Origin: Equus caballus
Taxonomy: Eukaryota; Chordata; Mammalia; Perissodactyla; Equidae
Length of the DNA stretch: 64,000 nucleotides
NCBI RefSeq assembly: GCF_041296265.1
Contig: NC_091695.1
Location: 13,685,001 to 13,749,000, forward strand
Direction of reading: 5' to 3'
Positions 9,913-22,558 of the stretch are shown here, one piece after another. Both the position numbers and the translations under genes were made by a program. Under the pieces are notes generated by a model that saw only the letters and a program-made list of their open reading frames with translations, was not told where the DNA came from and searched no databases. The first letter of the stretch is position 1. Every line of letters starts with the position of its first letter.

Positions 9913-11324
9913 TTGCTTAAAGGTTTTTTTTTTTTTTTGTGAAGTCAAAAGTAAATTCATTGGTTGAGACTGAGGAAAGAGAAGAAGATATTGGGGTTTT
10001 AAAGATAGAGGGAGAGGTGGAAATAGGCCTTTGGGGTATACAGTCCTTTGTTTTTAATAGTCCCAATAGTCCTGAAGTCATTTTATGACAGAGAGATTAA
10101 AAAGACTGTGCACCTGCTGTGTGATGGTCTAGGCTCATCAAGGGCTCCCTTGAGAACCAGGTCATGAATTTAAAGTGAAACCGGTTCGTGTGGTCCCCAA
10201 AATACCACGCACAGGATGAGGTACAACTTGATTAAAAAGTCACACAGTCCAATAGCGTTTTCTGAAGCCAGGCAAATCTACAAAATCCTCCAGGACTACG
10301 TTAAACGAAGGTACTGCTGCTCGGTTTATTACTTGACTTGTCCGCCACCTAGTGGGAAGGTTGCGTAAGGGCCAAATTAATCAAAAGGGTGCAGAACTAC
10401 AGAAATGACCATTAAACAGGTTGCCAGAATCTGAGCAAAGATGAGATTGTGTGGTTTGTTCCTCTACCTATTTAGGAAATCATCTTGGGGACTAGTCTTA
10501 ATCTGACCATTTATCATAGGCTTTGCTTAGTGTATTTGTCCACAGATGTGACAAATTCCCACTTTTAAAAAATCTGTTGTCAACGCTCTTTTGTAATATT
10601 TTTTCCACCAGGTTTAGAGTCTTTCTCTTTCTATTTTTCTTTGAAAGGTCTGAACAGCGTTGTGCTTCAGTCGAAAGTTCTGTAAATAATGAATTTGGCA
10701 CCTTCTCCAAACAGATTTCAAACATCTTACATCTGGCAACAAGGAAGATGTCAAAGTGTCTACTGCTGCCCCAGAAGCAGGCCCAGAGCATCATTTATTC
10801 CTGATTTTATCCCAATATTTGTTGCTAACTCTTCCTATAATTAGCAAGCTTCCTTCATTTTATTGTACCTATGATTGTAATTGTGTTTCAGATCAGTTTT
10901 TATGGGATGCATTGTTAAAGTCACTTTTCTTACAGCTTCATTTCTCGCCTTGACCATGTTACAGTCCCAGGACTGCAGGTCTGGCTCACTTTGCTTCTGA
11001 TTTCCAGTCTCAGAGGGCAGGACATTACTTAAGCTGATAGATATCTGACAAAGCAGCATTATTATATTACAGAACTTGTCCTTAATATCTACTTGCTCTT
11101 TCCTTAAGATGAGGACAATTTTTGATACATTTCTGATGTTTCTCACAGTCCAGGAGGCTTTAAAGATTATAATATACTCTGCTTTGAGCCGGGTTTGGAG
11201 GTGATTTACAGGGGCAGCATGCATCACTTTCAGGAGATTTAGGAGGGAGGTTGTGGCTACATCAAGAGGGCATTTAAATTTGGGTTTTTAATATTTGACA
11301 CATAGATGGGAAAACATTAAAATG
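9913..11324 (-). pseudogene. Unidentified retrocopy-like block
   Basis: On the minus strand the block ends in a run of 14 A's (plus-strand T run at about 9917-9931), is about 1.4 kb long and has no resemblance to any LINE, SINE or LTR I know. Two separated minus-strand reading frames of 128 and 98 codons (10841-11227 and 10498-10794) fall inside it. Imperfect 15-base direct repeats, GAAATTCTTTTCTGA at 9898-9912 and GAAATTCTCTTGTGA at 11325-11339, could be an old target-site duplication. Together these suggest an L1-mobilised cDNA. I do not recognise the parent transcript or either protein, so it may equally be unmobilised single-copy DNA with a chance A run. Confidence 0.35.
10340..10360 (-). 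promoter_or_regulatory. CTCF-like motif
   Basis: Reading the minus strand gives CCACTAGGTGGCGG, which fits the CTCF core CCA-C-[CT]AG-[GA]-[GT]-GGC. A chance match in 64 kb is possible and no scoring was run. It sits in the middle of the retrocopy-like block, between the first and second receptors. Confidence 0.45.
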
Positions 11325-11429
11325 GAAATTCTCTTGTGACAAAACGCACGTTTTGCAATAAGAAAAAATGAGTTAATGTTGACTTTTGCTGACACAGAAA
11401 TCACATTATATATATATATGTGCCTATAT

Positions 11430-12480
11430 CTACCACTCTTAGTGGCCTTCATTCCTTTCCCTGGATCCAGACTTCCATTTGATATTATTTGTTTTCTGAC
11501 TGAAGCGCTTCCTTAACCTTTCTTGTAGTGAAATCTACTATTGATGAATTCCTTGACTATTGTGCATCTGGAAGTCTGTATTTCATCTTTGTTTTTGAAA
11601 GATATATTCGATAAGTCAAATTCTAGTTGGGCGATATTTGTTGGAGAACATTAAAGGTATTGTTCCACTGTCTTCTGGTTTATGTTGTTTCTCAGGAGAA
11701 GTTTGCTGTAATTTTTATCTTTAATCATGCGTACATAAAGTGTCTTTTCTCTTTGGTCACTTTTAACATTTTCTCTTTGTCACTGCTTTTGACCAATTCA
11801 TAATGACATAGCTTTTACTGTAATTTCTTCCATGATTTTTGTGGTTGGGGTTTGTTGGATTCTTAGTTATGTGGATTTATAGTTTTCATTAAATTTGGAA
11901 AATATTTGACCATTACTTCTTTATACATATTTTCTATCCCTTCTCCCATTCTATCTTTTGAGGATTTCCATTACTCCTATGTTAGGCTGTGTGAAGATGA
12001 TGCTCAATATTCATTTTCAGTCCATTTTATCTTTGTTTTCATTTTAGATAACTTCTGTTGCTATGTCTTCAAATTTCCAATCTTTTCTTCTTCAGTGTCC
12101 AACTTTCTGTTAATCCAACATCCAGTATGTTTCTCATTTCAGTTATTGTATTTTTCATCATTAGATTTTCAATTTGAGTCCTTTACATTTTCCATGTCTC
12201 TACTTACCATATGCAATCTTGTCCCTACTTTCTTGAAAATATTTAATATAGTTATAATAATTGTTTTCATGTACCATCTTAGTAATTCTATAGTCATTGG
12301 TATTTTTGTGTTTGTTTGAAGTGATTGTTTTTCCTCCCCAGAATGTGGATTATGTATTGCTGCCTCTTTACATAATTGGTAATTTCTGATTAGATGTTAG
12401 GCATTATGAATTTTACCTTGGTTGCTGGATATTTTGCATTCCTATAATTATTCTTGAGCTTTCTTAAGTGGGACTACATA
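11430..12480 (-). repeat. Ancient L1 (L1ME/HAL1-type) ORF1 region
   Basis: Reads as the reverse complement of an old L1 5' half: 'CCACTGTCTTCTGGTTTATG', 'GAGAAGTTTGCTGTAATTTT', 'CTTTTAACATTTTCTCTTTG', 'CATTAAATTTGGAAAATATT', 'TATGTCTTCAAATTTCCAAT' and 'ATTATGAATTTTACCTTGGT' are in the expected order. The 137-codon frame at 11906-12319 is antisense read-through of this element and not a gene. Confidence 0.75.
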
Positions 12481-12489
12481 GTATTTAGA

Positions 12490-13865
12490 TTATGGTTAGT
12501 TTGTACTCAACTTTTACTCATTATTGAGACAATGCATTTCTGAATACTCTACCTGGTGCCATGTGAATTATGAGGCTTTATATTCTGCTGGATGGAAAAC
12601 CCAAGCTACTCCAGATTCTGTGTGAGTTACAGGGTTCGGTTCCTCTAACATCACTAATGCTGTCTAATATCCTAAAGACACTCAACATCCTAAAGATTTC
12701 AATTCTCCACAAGCTAATTTATACATTAAAGTGTTCCCAAATAAAATTAGTAATTTATACTTCTAATAGACAGCTTTGTTCATATTGAAATATAAATATG
12801 CAAAATATATTAATTTATGGACAGGTAAATTTGAACAAAAAATAGAGGAAAGGTTTACCAATATTAAAATATAGCACACAGCTACAATAATTATCAAAAT
12901 GTGTTATTAGCAATAGAATACACATATCAGTTTAATTGAACACAACCTCCTGAAATAGAGCATAATAGGGATGAGATTTTGGAATAAGGTTGAGGTGGTA
13001 TGTAAAATTACTGGAAAACAACAAATTATTCAGAAAGTTAATGGAAAACATTCCTTATGCCATGGAGAATAAAAGTAGATAAAAATTTAAATGGAAACTG
13101 TCAAGTTAGTCAAGGAAACTATGGTGAAGTTATTTTAGAACTTTACAGTAGAGCAGGCTTTTCTAATAATGATGTAAAGGCAGGAGGGAGTCAGGTGTTT
13201 CACAACAAGATTAAACAGATGGGAAAGTTAAGGACTGAGGAGAAGTGAGAATGGGAAAAGGACAGTAAGATGATAATTTTCTTGAGATTGTAGTGAGGAG
13301 AAGGACCTGTGATTTATACTTTTGGGACATCTTCCAGTCATATGAGTGTTTGGGGAAAGAGATGAATGATCTAAGAAGTCTGACATCATGTTCTCAGAAG
13401 AGCTCGGTTTCCTATGATCCAATGGGTTGGAGAATTTAACTGCCCACAGACACCTTTTACACCTCAGGTTTATCAGAAATCTAGGATTATGGGGCAGGGT
13501 GGTGATGGGAGAAGGTGGTATCTGTAGCAGCTGCTGCAGTGGGCTGGAATTCCAATAAGTTTATTGGGTTCGGGAAGCAGAGAAGGATTGCTGTTGGGGA
13601 AGTTCTGGGAATTTGAGCCTTTTTGCAAGTTTTACATTTTGACATCTTATAAGCAGATTGAAGTAAATATACGTATTTATTTTTACAAATGCAAAATGCT
13701 CCAATACTAGTGATGATCTTGAAAGCTGTAGTATTACATAGCTCAGATACGCTTAAGAGATTTCAAATAATTAAATAGGAAAACACATTGATAGCTAATG
13801 TAGATATTAAAAGATTGTGTTGGCTCCATACAATATTGAGAAGATTGTTGTACTGTTATGTTTTG
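12490..13865. other. Intergenic, no gene recognised
   Basis: AT-rich to 13050, then slightly more GC. Small frames on both strands have no recognisable motif. The stretch 13480-13620 is G-rich but carries no clear element. Confidence 0.35.
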
Positions 13866-13869
13866 TTTT

Positions 13870-14107
13870 GTTTTTTTGGAGGAAGATTGGCCATAACTTC
13901 TGCTGCCAATCCTTCTCTTTTTGCTGAGGAAGAGTAATCCTAAGCTAACATCTATGCCCATCTTCCTCTATTTTTTATAGGTCAAACGCCTACCACGGTG
14001 TGACTTGATGAGCAGTGCATAGGTCTGTGCCAAGGATTCAAATCAGTGAACCCCAGGCCGCCAAAGAGGAGCCCACAAACTTAACTGCTACACCACCAAA
14101 CCGACCT
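13870..14107 (-). mobile_element. ERE SINE
   Basis: Reverse copy with two tail units ('GAGGAAGATTGGCCATAACT', 'GAGGAAGAGTAATCCTAAGC') and head 'TGCTACACCACCAAACCGACC'. More diverged than its neighbour at 14222. Confidence 0.9.
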
Positions 14108-14221
14108 CTGTTATACCCTTTTCGAGCCAAGACATGTTCTCAAAAATTCAGATAATTTTAAATCAAGGAGAATAGTAGTGGTTAGAATATGCTAAAATTC
14201 TAATCTTCATATAAAAGTATT

Positions 14222-14462
14222 ATTTTTTTTTATGGAAGATTAGCCCTGAGCTCACTACTGCCAATCCTCCTCTTTTTTCTGAGGAAGGCTGGCCCTGACC
14301 TAACATCCATGCCCATCTTCCTCTGTTTATATGTGGGATGCCTACCACACCATGGCTTGCCAAGAGGTGCCGTGTCCGCACCCGTCATCTGAACTGGCAA
14401 ACCCTGAGCCGCCAAGAAGCGGAATGTGAGAACTTAACCACTGCTCCACTGGGCCGGCCCCC
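14222..14462 (-). mobile_element. ERE SINE
   Basis: Reverse, full length, ending in 'CCACTGGGCCGGCCCCC'. It lies only about 115 bases from the previous copy in the same orientation, so independent insertions are likely, given their different divergence. Confidence 0.92.
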
Positions 14463-16740
14463 AAAAGTATGATTTTTAGCATTTATAACATTGACAAAAA
14501 TAACTTTTAATAATTTTATAATTTTAATAATTTTAGTTTATTTTAAAATATTTAATTAATTTAGCCCAAAGATCTTTCAAGAAAAAATGCCCTTTGGAAA
14601 TTCTGCATACTTGATTGTGGTAAATCAAAAAGGTAAAATGTCTACTGTGCCATCTCAAAATATCAGTAGAAGGAAAATTACCAAAATGCACAGCAGTGTA
14701 TGTGGTAAATTGTATTTTAAAAACTCAGACATAATAAATAGTGCAAAGAAAAAATATTAGAAAAAATAAATTAGGTAAGCTCATTGATCAAACGTAGATC
14801 CAGGCAGCTTGTTGGTTTTGTGAACTCTGACAAGTGGGATGGGAGCAGAACTGGCTAAATATGAGTTTTGTGTCATTTGTTTCCGTTCCACAAACACATA
14901 GGCCCTGAAGTTAGAGTTTGTTAGCACAATGCCTAATTGACCAAGAGCTAGCAAATGATGACTCCGAAACTCACCAAAGTCCACTCCAATCTGAGAGCAC
15001 ATTTTGTTATTGATTCCTGTGACATAATGGGGGGAGCTTTGATCTCAAGTTCCGGGGGCCTGTGTATCCATACAATATACCCCACAGAGCTGATTCCAGA
15101 TATCAACCATGATGAGTCAGCCCTACCATACATCACTGATTTTAAAGTGATCTCCCTACATACTCACGTGTGCTAGCACCCTTCTTTAACGCCAGACAGC
15201 AAGAATAGAAATCTTGGCCATTATTAGTTCCCAGTCTCATTCTAGTAGCTGGAAATCATAGGTCAAATTCTGCCTTAGTGTGCCCCGCTGGGGAGAAATC
15301 CAAAGATATCATTTTGGAAACTCTTGTTGGTACCTGAAGTGGTACCTAGAACGTCCACTGTCCCCAGGTGGTTTCATGCAAAGCTAGGTTATTTTCCTAC
15401 CCCCCAAAAACTGTACATTTTTAATTTAGTCTCCTGCATCTTAATGTTTCTTTCTCCTCTTCCTCCTTCCTGCCTTATCTTGGAAACTTTCTTCAACATT
15501 TCGCTGTAATAATTCACTACAACACCCTGCAGTGGTGATCAATCTCTGCAAATGTCCAAACAAACAAAAAGTAAAAATATTTTTAAAAGATAAATTCCAT
15601 TTATGTTAAGTAATTTAACTATTACTGAATTAAATATCACAATTTAAATATTACAGAACTGTACTAGGCCTATTAGATAATTTTATTAATTTGAAGCATG
15701 AAGAAGAAATTGGATTCCATTCTTTGTCAATGAGGTTTATATATTAAAAACAATGAAGGGAGAAAATAGTTGTGCAGTTGCAATTTGCTTCGTGATCCTA
15801 TTTCCTTGATCCTGAAGTGATTTACTCTCAGTTTCAGCTGTGGTTGTCATATCTGTGTTCACATCTTGGAAAAGAGTTTAGTATTATAATTATAGGTATT
15901 GTAAGAATGTTGATCTGATTAATGTTTCATATCCAAAAGAAAATCAAAATGAAGAAAATAAAACAAATAAGGAGCTTGTCCCTCCAAGTCACACTTAGAA
16001 TGTTCACCCATATTTGAGTAAATATTCATATATTAATAATGAACCTGAATGCCATGACTAACTAGTAATAGTACCATTATGCAGATTGGACATGATGGTA
16101 ACCTATGCAGTCACATCTCTGAAAGGCAGAGATGTCACAAATGACACTCATGTAGGCATTTAGCTCTTCGGCCTTACAAATGCTGAAGTCTAAGCTGATA
16201 AATGATTTTGGCTGAATACCAAGGCTGAAGCTGACCTTCAGAGCATTACTATTTAAAAATATTCTGCAAGATACTCAAAGTCGACAAACAATTGTCTACA
16301 CATTAAAAAAATATCCTTAGGAGTTACGTCTCTAAACAATGTGAAACACATTTTGACTGTGAAGATGGTTCTGTGCCCATGTTCTGTATGACAGAAAAGG
16401 GGAGAAGAGTGATCTCAGGATAATATTCTGTGTAAAGGCAGACAATTGGCATTAACTCATGAACTGAGAAGAAAGAAAAGAGGCCTCAGTTGCAGTTCTT
16501 GACTGGGCTGGGCACTACTGACAGAGACATCTTTCAAGGTGGCTGATGTAATGTCTTCAGAGAATCTTTTATTGTGTTGGAGGAATTGGGTACTGCTAGT
16601 AAGAACCATTTTCGCTAGGTTAATATTAGGATTCAGGTCTGAAGCTTCTTGTCAAGAAAGTATTGGTCACTAGAAGAAGTTATCACTGGGGATTGGATAA
16701 ACAGAAGTGCCTGTTAGTGTAGAAATGGTTTTGGCAGCAA
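14463..16740. other. Intergenic; unidentified richer segment at 14780-15420
   Basis: The first 300 bases are very AT-rich. From about 14780 to 15420 GC is higher and frames of 60-73 codons overlap on both strands (for example 14781-15002 minus and 14955-15176 plus). I cannot match this to a gene, a retrocopy or a repeat. The rest shows nothing recognisable. Confidence 0.35.
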
Positions 16741-16741
16741 G

Positions 16742-16799
16742 CATTCTGAATAATTAAAGCATTGCATCAGCATTCCGAATAATTAAAGCATTTCATCAG
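16742..16799. repeat. 29-bp tandem duplication
   Basis: Two adjacent 29-base copies (16742-16770 and 16771-16799) beginning CATTCTGAATAATTAAAGC and CATTCCGAATAATTAAAGC. They differ at two positions. A simple local duplication, fairly recent. Confidence 0.95.
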
Positions 16800-17049
16800 G
16801 AAAGACCAAGAGACCATGGTGGAAGGAGACATTGACCACAGTTCTCCATATACCTCAGAGAATACACTTTTTCTTTTCATGCTTCATGACTCAAAGGCAG
16901 GAACTGGAATCCCAAGGTGTCTCAGTAAGTAAGCCTGATCTAAAGAATGCATGATTGTCATTGCTTCAATATAGCTCATGACCCTAAGGAATTATGTCTT
17001 AAACACTTGGCATATGTGTATAAAATTCTATACATCGCTCATAAATCAT

Positions 17050-17420
17050 AAAGGGTATTTTTAATTAAAGATTTTATTTTTTTACTTTTTTAGAGCAGTT
17101 TCAGGTTTACAGCAAAATTGAAAGAGATTTCCCATATACTCCCTACCTCAGCACATTCATAGCCTCCATTATTATCATTCCCTAGCAGAGTGGTGCATTG
17201 GTTACTATTGATAAACCTGCATTGACACATTGTAATCACCCAAAGTCCATAGTTTACCTTAAGGTTCTCTCTTGGTGTTATTCATTCTGTGGATTTGCAC
17301 TAATGTATAATGACATGTACCCATCATTGTAGTATCATAAAGAGTGTTTTCACCGCCCTAAAAATCTTCTGTGCTTCACCTATTCATCCTCCTCATCACA
17401 TCTTCATAGTGGCTTTTTAA
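17050..17420 (-). repeat. L1 3' UTR fragment
   Basis: Starts with a T-rich reversed tail, then 'AGAGCAGTTTCAGGTTTACA', 'AAAGTCCATAGTTTACCTTA', 'TCTCTTGGTGTTATTCATTC' and 'TAATGTATAATGACATGTAC', which is the old L1M 3' UTR in reverse. Confidence 0.75.
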
Positions 17421-20305
17421 ATTATGAAATAGGATCAAGGTGATTCTATCTTTAATTAGGCCATCTCTTTGAGTTCTTCACTTTTCAGGAATTTCTTATA
17501 GGCTCAAGTACCTGCAGACAGTCTGCCATTAGAAGGTAATGGAAGTTCATCTATTTATAGAACTCTTTAACAATCAATAAGAGAGTAAAGATGAAACATC
17601 TCATTATCATTTTCCAAACAGAAAATCTTGTTCTACTTGGCTAGGCTTTTGAGACCAGGCTATATTCTAGGGAACACATAACTTTATGATATCATGCAAT
17701 ACTCTAAGATCCTTCATTACTATGCCACTATTAACCTTTGTAAGTCTTCTTTAATTAAATAGGTATGTAGGAATAGATGGAAATATTTTATAAATATGAT
17801 TCTCATTAGTAGAAGCAAACACCTCAAATCCAACTTTCTAAGTAATATATTTAATAATATTTAATAAATAAGGGGTAGTCTTTCAGCATCAAATAAATTC
17901 TCTTCCCTTCACAGGACACTAATCTATTTTAATATTCAAAGATTTTATCCCAAATATGACACAAAGTAGCTAAGAATTGACATGTTTAAATTTACATTAA
18001 AACATATAGACTACTTGTGATAAATCCCTAGTTCCAGGGTGAGTGATTCTGTAGCCCATACCATGGAACCTCTGGTTTCCACCCACCACATTTCCTTCCT
18101 GAGCAAATAAATTGAATTTGCAAATAAATTACAAGAGCTAGAAAAGTTTGTCTCCTAATGCACAGAGGGGAAATTTAGGGAGCTAGGTGACAACAGAGTA
18201 GTTTCTTGCTATCAACTTCCTTTTTTACCCAAGACACTGTTTTTTTCTTCTTCCTGTTGTCTATTATTTGTGTTTTCCTCTTTTTCCCTGGTATCTTTGG
18301 TCAGTATGACATGCCTAATATCCCCAAACCGTTGTTTGTATTTTGTTACTGAGTTTTAGGAGGGTTAACTTTCTCTTCTGTGGGCTAAATGGACAAACTA
18401 GAAATTAAACTTATTATAGCATCTAGGATGTTTCTGATTGCAAAGCAGAAGAAGCTTGAGGGATTTCTACTCTCTAGGATGCTAATATTTTACATCATTA
18501 GACTTAAAACATTCCCTCAGGAACTCATAACAGGATTTTTTCCCAGGTATACTGTGGGATGACTGCTTTCAAAAAGGGATGGAAGGACTTGACACTAATT
18601 CAAAGCGTTCTAACAGGTAAGTGACAGATTGCTTAAATCTTTCTCGTCAGAGAGACATCATTACAGAATAATTGAACATAATTTTAAAATATATTTCTAC
18701 GTGTCTTCTGACTATATTACTCCTACATCCTCCGACAAAAAGAATGGAAAAATAGATTTTTAAAAGTTTACTGTTAATATAGTAAATAAGTGGAATGAAA
18801 TATAAACTTTAGAATGAAACGATCTTTTGAACCCAAGAAATATTTTATGACCACTAGGTATGTGGAAAGCCATCATTACTCTGTGTAGATACAAGGATGC
18901 ATTCCATGTCCTAAGGTTTATTACAGTTTCTTGAGATGGCAGAGTGTAGAAAATTTCACAAATGCTTTTCCTGTAAGTTAGCTGAACAAGATAGATCCTC
19001 CCTATGGATATTAAAAGTTAGAAGAGATTATAACTGATTAGAAATTAGAGAAAAGATTAATAGTGGTAGTGACCTTGACATAGCTTCTGGAGAATGACAG
19101 CTTTTCTATTACCAAGGGACAACTTTAAATAGAATTTTGTATATATCACAGTACAGAATTATTACTCTTCGCACGTTTCTAAAATTATAGCATAAGAATA
19201 TAATTTTCAGTTTACATGCATCTCAGATTTAGTTTGAAAAGCTGAATAACTATTCCTCATGGAAAGTTCAGAGGAAATATGACAATGTAGAGGCTAAAAT
19301 CTATGTAATGAAGGTGAAAGATAAATCATGCCATGTATGTGGGAGGGTAGTTTTTAAAATCATTCTTTAATTTGGGCTTTTGAGGAATAAAGAGTCTTGG
19401 GATAACTTGTTAACCTTTCCACAGAGAATGGTAAATTTTGCATAGAAACAAATGTGTGTAGGTATTCTCCCAAAGATAGAAGTCTGGTATAACCGAATCA
19501 AGGAAGATTGGGTAGTTTGAGAGACAATCCTTAAGGAAAGCAATGATTCTCATGGTGGCCTCTGCAATAAAACAGGTTTTTTTTAGGATAGAATGAACCA
19601 CCTAACATTCTATTGCACCCTCATCTATTTTCCACCTTTTTCTATCTGTTTTTCTTTCAGCTCTCCTCTGTTACCTCCCCACCAAACACATTGCCTGTTT
19701 ATTATTGTTTTGACTAATTTAGCCATTCTAAAGTTGGCTGAACTTTTTTAAGTAAGTACAGTAGTTATTATAAGATGTGCTATTTTATTAGTGTTGTTTC
19801 GTCTCCAGGTCAGTCTTACCCATTTTTGTCTCAGATTCCTTTGAGAACCTGATGAAAGGTGTTAGACCTCTGGAAAAAAAAATGGACCTACAGTTGTCCA
19901 CAAAGACATTCACAAAAACATACGTCAATATCAGGAAGAGATGAAAAATGTTAAGGTTCTCTTTGCATTATTTAAGGGCCAAAGATTCATGTAAAAAAAT
20001 GTCAGATGCCTAAGTTGAACATTTTTATGGGTGTCAGAGTCCCTAAATCTTGCATGGCCTTGTGGTGCTGTTCAGACTACAACATCTGGTCCAGGTTGTG
20101 GAGCTGATTTACTAAGGTATTTAAAATTGATCTGAGGTTTTTATCTTTTTTTTTCTGAGTTTATAAATTGGGAGCATTTTTCTCTGTCTATCCTACATGA
20201 TAGATAGAAGGCCACAGTAGATTAATAGCGCGTATGCGTTTGGTAATCAGAATAGTACTAAAACAATCAGGTAATTATTATTTGTTAAGAGGTAATTGAA
20301 AAATT
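17421..20305. other. Intergenic, no gene recognised
   Basis: AT-rich, no recognisable coding region or young repeat. The reading frame at 19410-19601 is short and lacks motifs. Confidence 0.35.
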
Positions 20306-20309
20306 CAAT

Positions 20310-20640
20310 TTAAAAACAAATACCGAGCTCCTACACTGTACAAGGCATTGGGTTTTGAGCTATGGAGAATAAAATCCTGAGAATATGTAATCTTCAGTGA
20401 TTCTTATTACAATAAGGAAGCTAAAGGAAGAGCATACATGATTGAATTTAAGTAATAGTATGCTATGTAATAAGAAAAGCTATAAAAGAAGCCATTAGAG
20501 AAAAGGAGAGAGAATTTCATTTATCACAATCGAATCATTGAAGGCCACCAAAGACGCTTCTTAAAAGTTGGATCTTAAAATTTCAAACCAGTTGAAGTAG
20601 TTAGAATTGAAATGACAGTTCAGGAAAGAAGGGGACTATT
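20310..20640 (-). repeat. L2-type LINE fragment
   Basis: Degraded reverse L2 3' end ('GAGCTCCTACACTGTACAAG', 'GGCATTGGGTTTTGAGCTAT') with the gain-of-tail body words 'AAGTAATAGTATGCTATGTA' and 'ATTGAAGGCCACCAAAGACG'. Low certainty on its right edge. Confidence 0.45.
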
Positions 20641-22500
20641 GATTAAACTATTAAGTACTTGATGTGAACTCACAATTATTAACAAGTTGAAGAAAATATA
20701 TGCATTATGATTCTTATTTTATCTTAAAAATGTATGTCCAAATGTCTAAATAAACTTCTTCTAGAATTGAGCATTCTAATGGGATTGATGATATACAAAT
20801 CAAAAGCCACTCACTTAAAAGAAAGGCCACAATCATGGGCCTTATTTTCAACTACAAATATTTCATGATGGTCACTCTTTCAAATGAATAAGGAAAGAAT
20901 GAGGTTATTGTATGGATTAAGATACCAAGTCTCAGTTTCCTCATAGTTTAAGATGCTTGGCAAAGAATACACAGTCCAAATAGAATTTTTAAAAAATTTG
21001 GAATCCTAAATTAAATTACTTCATCAGACACTTTCCCAAGAGTACTCTTTGATTTGGAGGGAGATAAGATATATTTCAAGTTTGCTAGGAGAAGAAAACT
21101 TACCAAGGGAGACGAAAAAATATATATAAGGGAAATTTTATATCTGTTTAATCTATCTTAGTCTGTGCTTTGGCCACTTACAACTTTCAAGACAGTATAT
21201 TGAAGGCAGGGATGGGATCGAGGAAGAACACAATGGGATAACTAAGTCTTCCGAGTTATATTTAAACACATTACGTTTCAGTTTGTATTTTAACTTGCAT
21301 ACAGTATCCTTTTGAACATCATCTTGACGAGAAAGATCTAGAGAAAATGTTCTGTTCTAAGAAGTGAAACCAGTGATAACAGCCCTTTCCAAATGCAAAA
21401 CAAAAAAAGAAATCTTCACTGAAGGAAGTGAAATTTCAACGTTGAACAATTATTGACTTTGCCAGGACAGAAAACAAATGGAACAAAGTCAGTTACTGAC
21501 TATGTACTATTCCTCTTGTCTGAAATTCAGTCAGCCTCCCTCTTGTGAGTCTCCGCTTTATTACAAGAACATGGGGTTTTCAAGTACCTGGATAATACAA
21601 ACTCAACTGGAGATTACAACCATGATCTGATCTTACACGAACTGCATGGTGACATCTCCCCAAATGATCTCAGATCTAAAATGCTTAAGCTAAACACTTG
21701 AATTGTGAAAACGTGAACTCTTGAGTAATAATACCCACCCCTTTCATTTATATGTAACCTCAGGGACTTTGGGTCCACTAAGGGGTACTTTTCAGAAGTG
21801 GGAAAAAGGAAAATAGAAATGGGGCTATTTGTGATACTACCAACTATCAAAGATCATTCACTTCTCTACCTTAGTGTTAGTGTATGTCAAATACTACATA
21901 TGATAAGTGTGCTTCAAGGTAACGGTACATTATTTAGAGGCTATAAGTGTTTCCTATTTCTTTTTTCAAACTATAGTATCTGGGAGTGAGTGTATGGTGC
22001 ACTGGAGCATATTATATATTTATAAAAGTATAAGTTTATAAATATATATAACAAATACATATATAAAGAAGACGTTCTTTATTGGGTGGAAGTAAGGTGT
22101 GATTTTTGCATTCACATCAGGAAATTTCAAAAACAGTCAAATATATCTAAAATACCAAATGATACCCCAACCAAACACGGGCCCCAAGATTCATTGCATG
22201 TGGAAAAATAAGTTAATAATAAAAGGGAGACGTACATTTAAAATTTATAGTGAGTTATGAAGATTAATAAGAACCATGTAAAAGCCACAAAGGGCTATAT
22301 TTTAATAGTTCTGTCAGAAAGTATAAGATTCATAAGCTTATTTGAGACACATCATGACTCTATGAAGCGGTCATTACAAATTGTGGAACAAAGTGTTGAC
22401 ATGACTTATTAAGAAACCACATCTAAAATGCCCATGATGAAGAATATTTATTTTTATTAAAATATTTCATAGCACCACATTTCACAGCATTAATTAATAC
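20641..22500. other. Intergenic upstream of the OR4C11-like gene
   Basis: AT-rich. It should contain the 5' non-coding exon(s) and promoter of the receptor at 22559, but I cannot place them. A TAATTA homeodomain-type core occurs at 22491-22496, immediately before the acceptor, which by itself is weak evidence in such AT-rich DNA. Confidence 0.3.
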
Positions 22501-22517
22501 TTTTATTTTTTTGCAGA
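22500..22517 (+). promoter_or_regulatory. Splice acceptor of the OR4C11-like coding exon
   Basis: A TTTTATTTTTTTGCAG tract ends at 22516, giving an exon start at 22517, 42 nt before the ATG. The identical 42-nt spacing is seen in the OR4C6-like gene. Confidence 0.7.
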
Positions 22518-22558
22518 GAAACCATTTCACAATCACCCCTACACCTCATTCTTGAATT

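Noticed and set aside
11906-12319. A 137-codon plus-strand frame
   Set aside because: It is the antisense of an ancient L1 ORF1 region, Phe/Leu-rich by composition only.
22491-22496. TAATTA as an LHX2/'Greek island' enhancer core
   Set aside because: It is a six-base word in very AT-rich DNA, directly beside the splice acceptor, and I saw no EBF-type partner close by.
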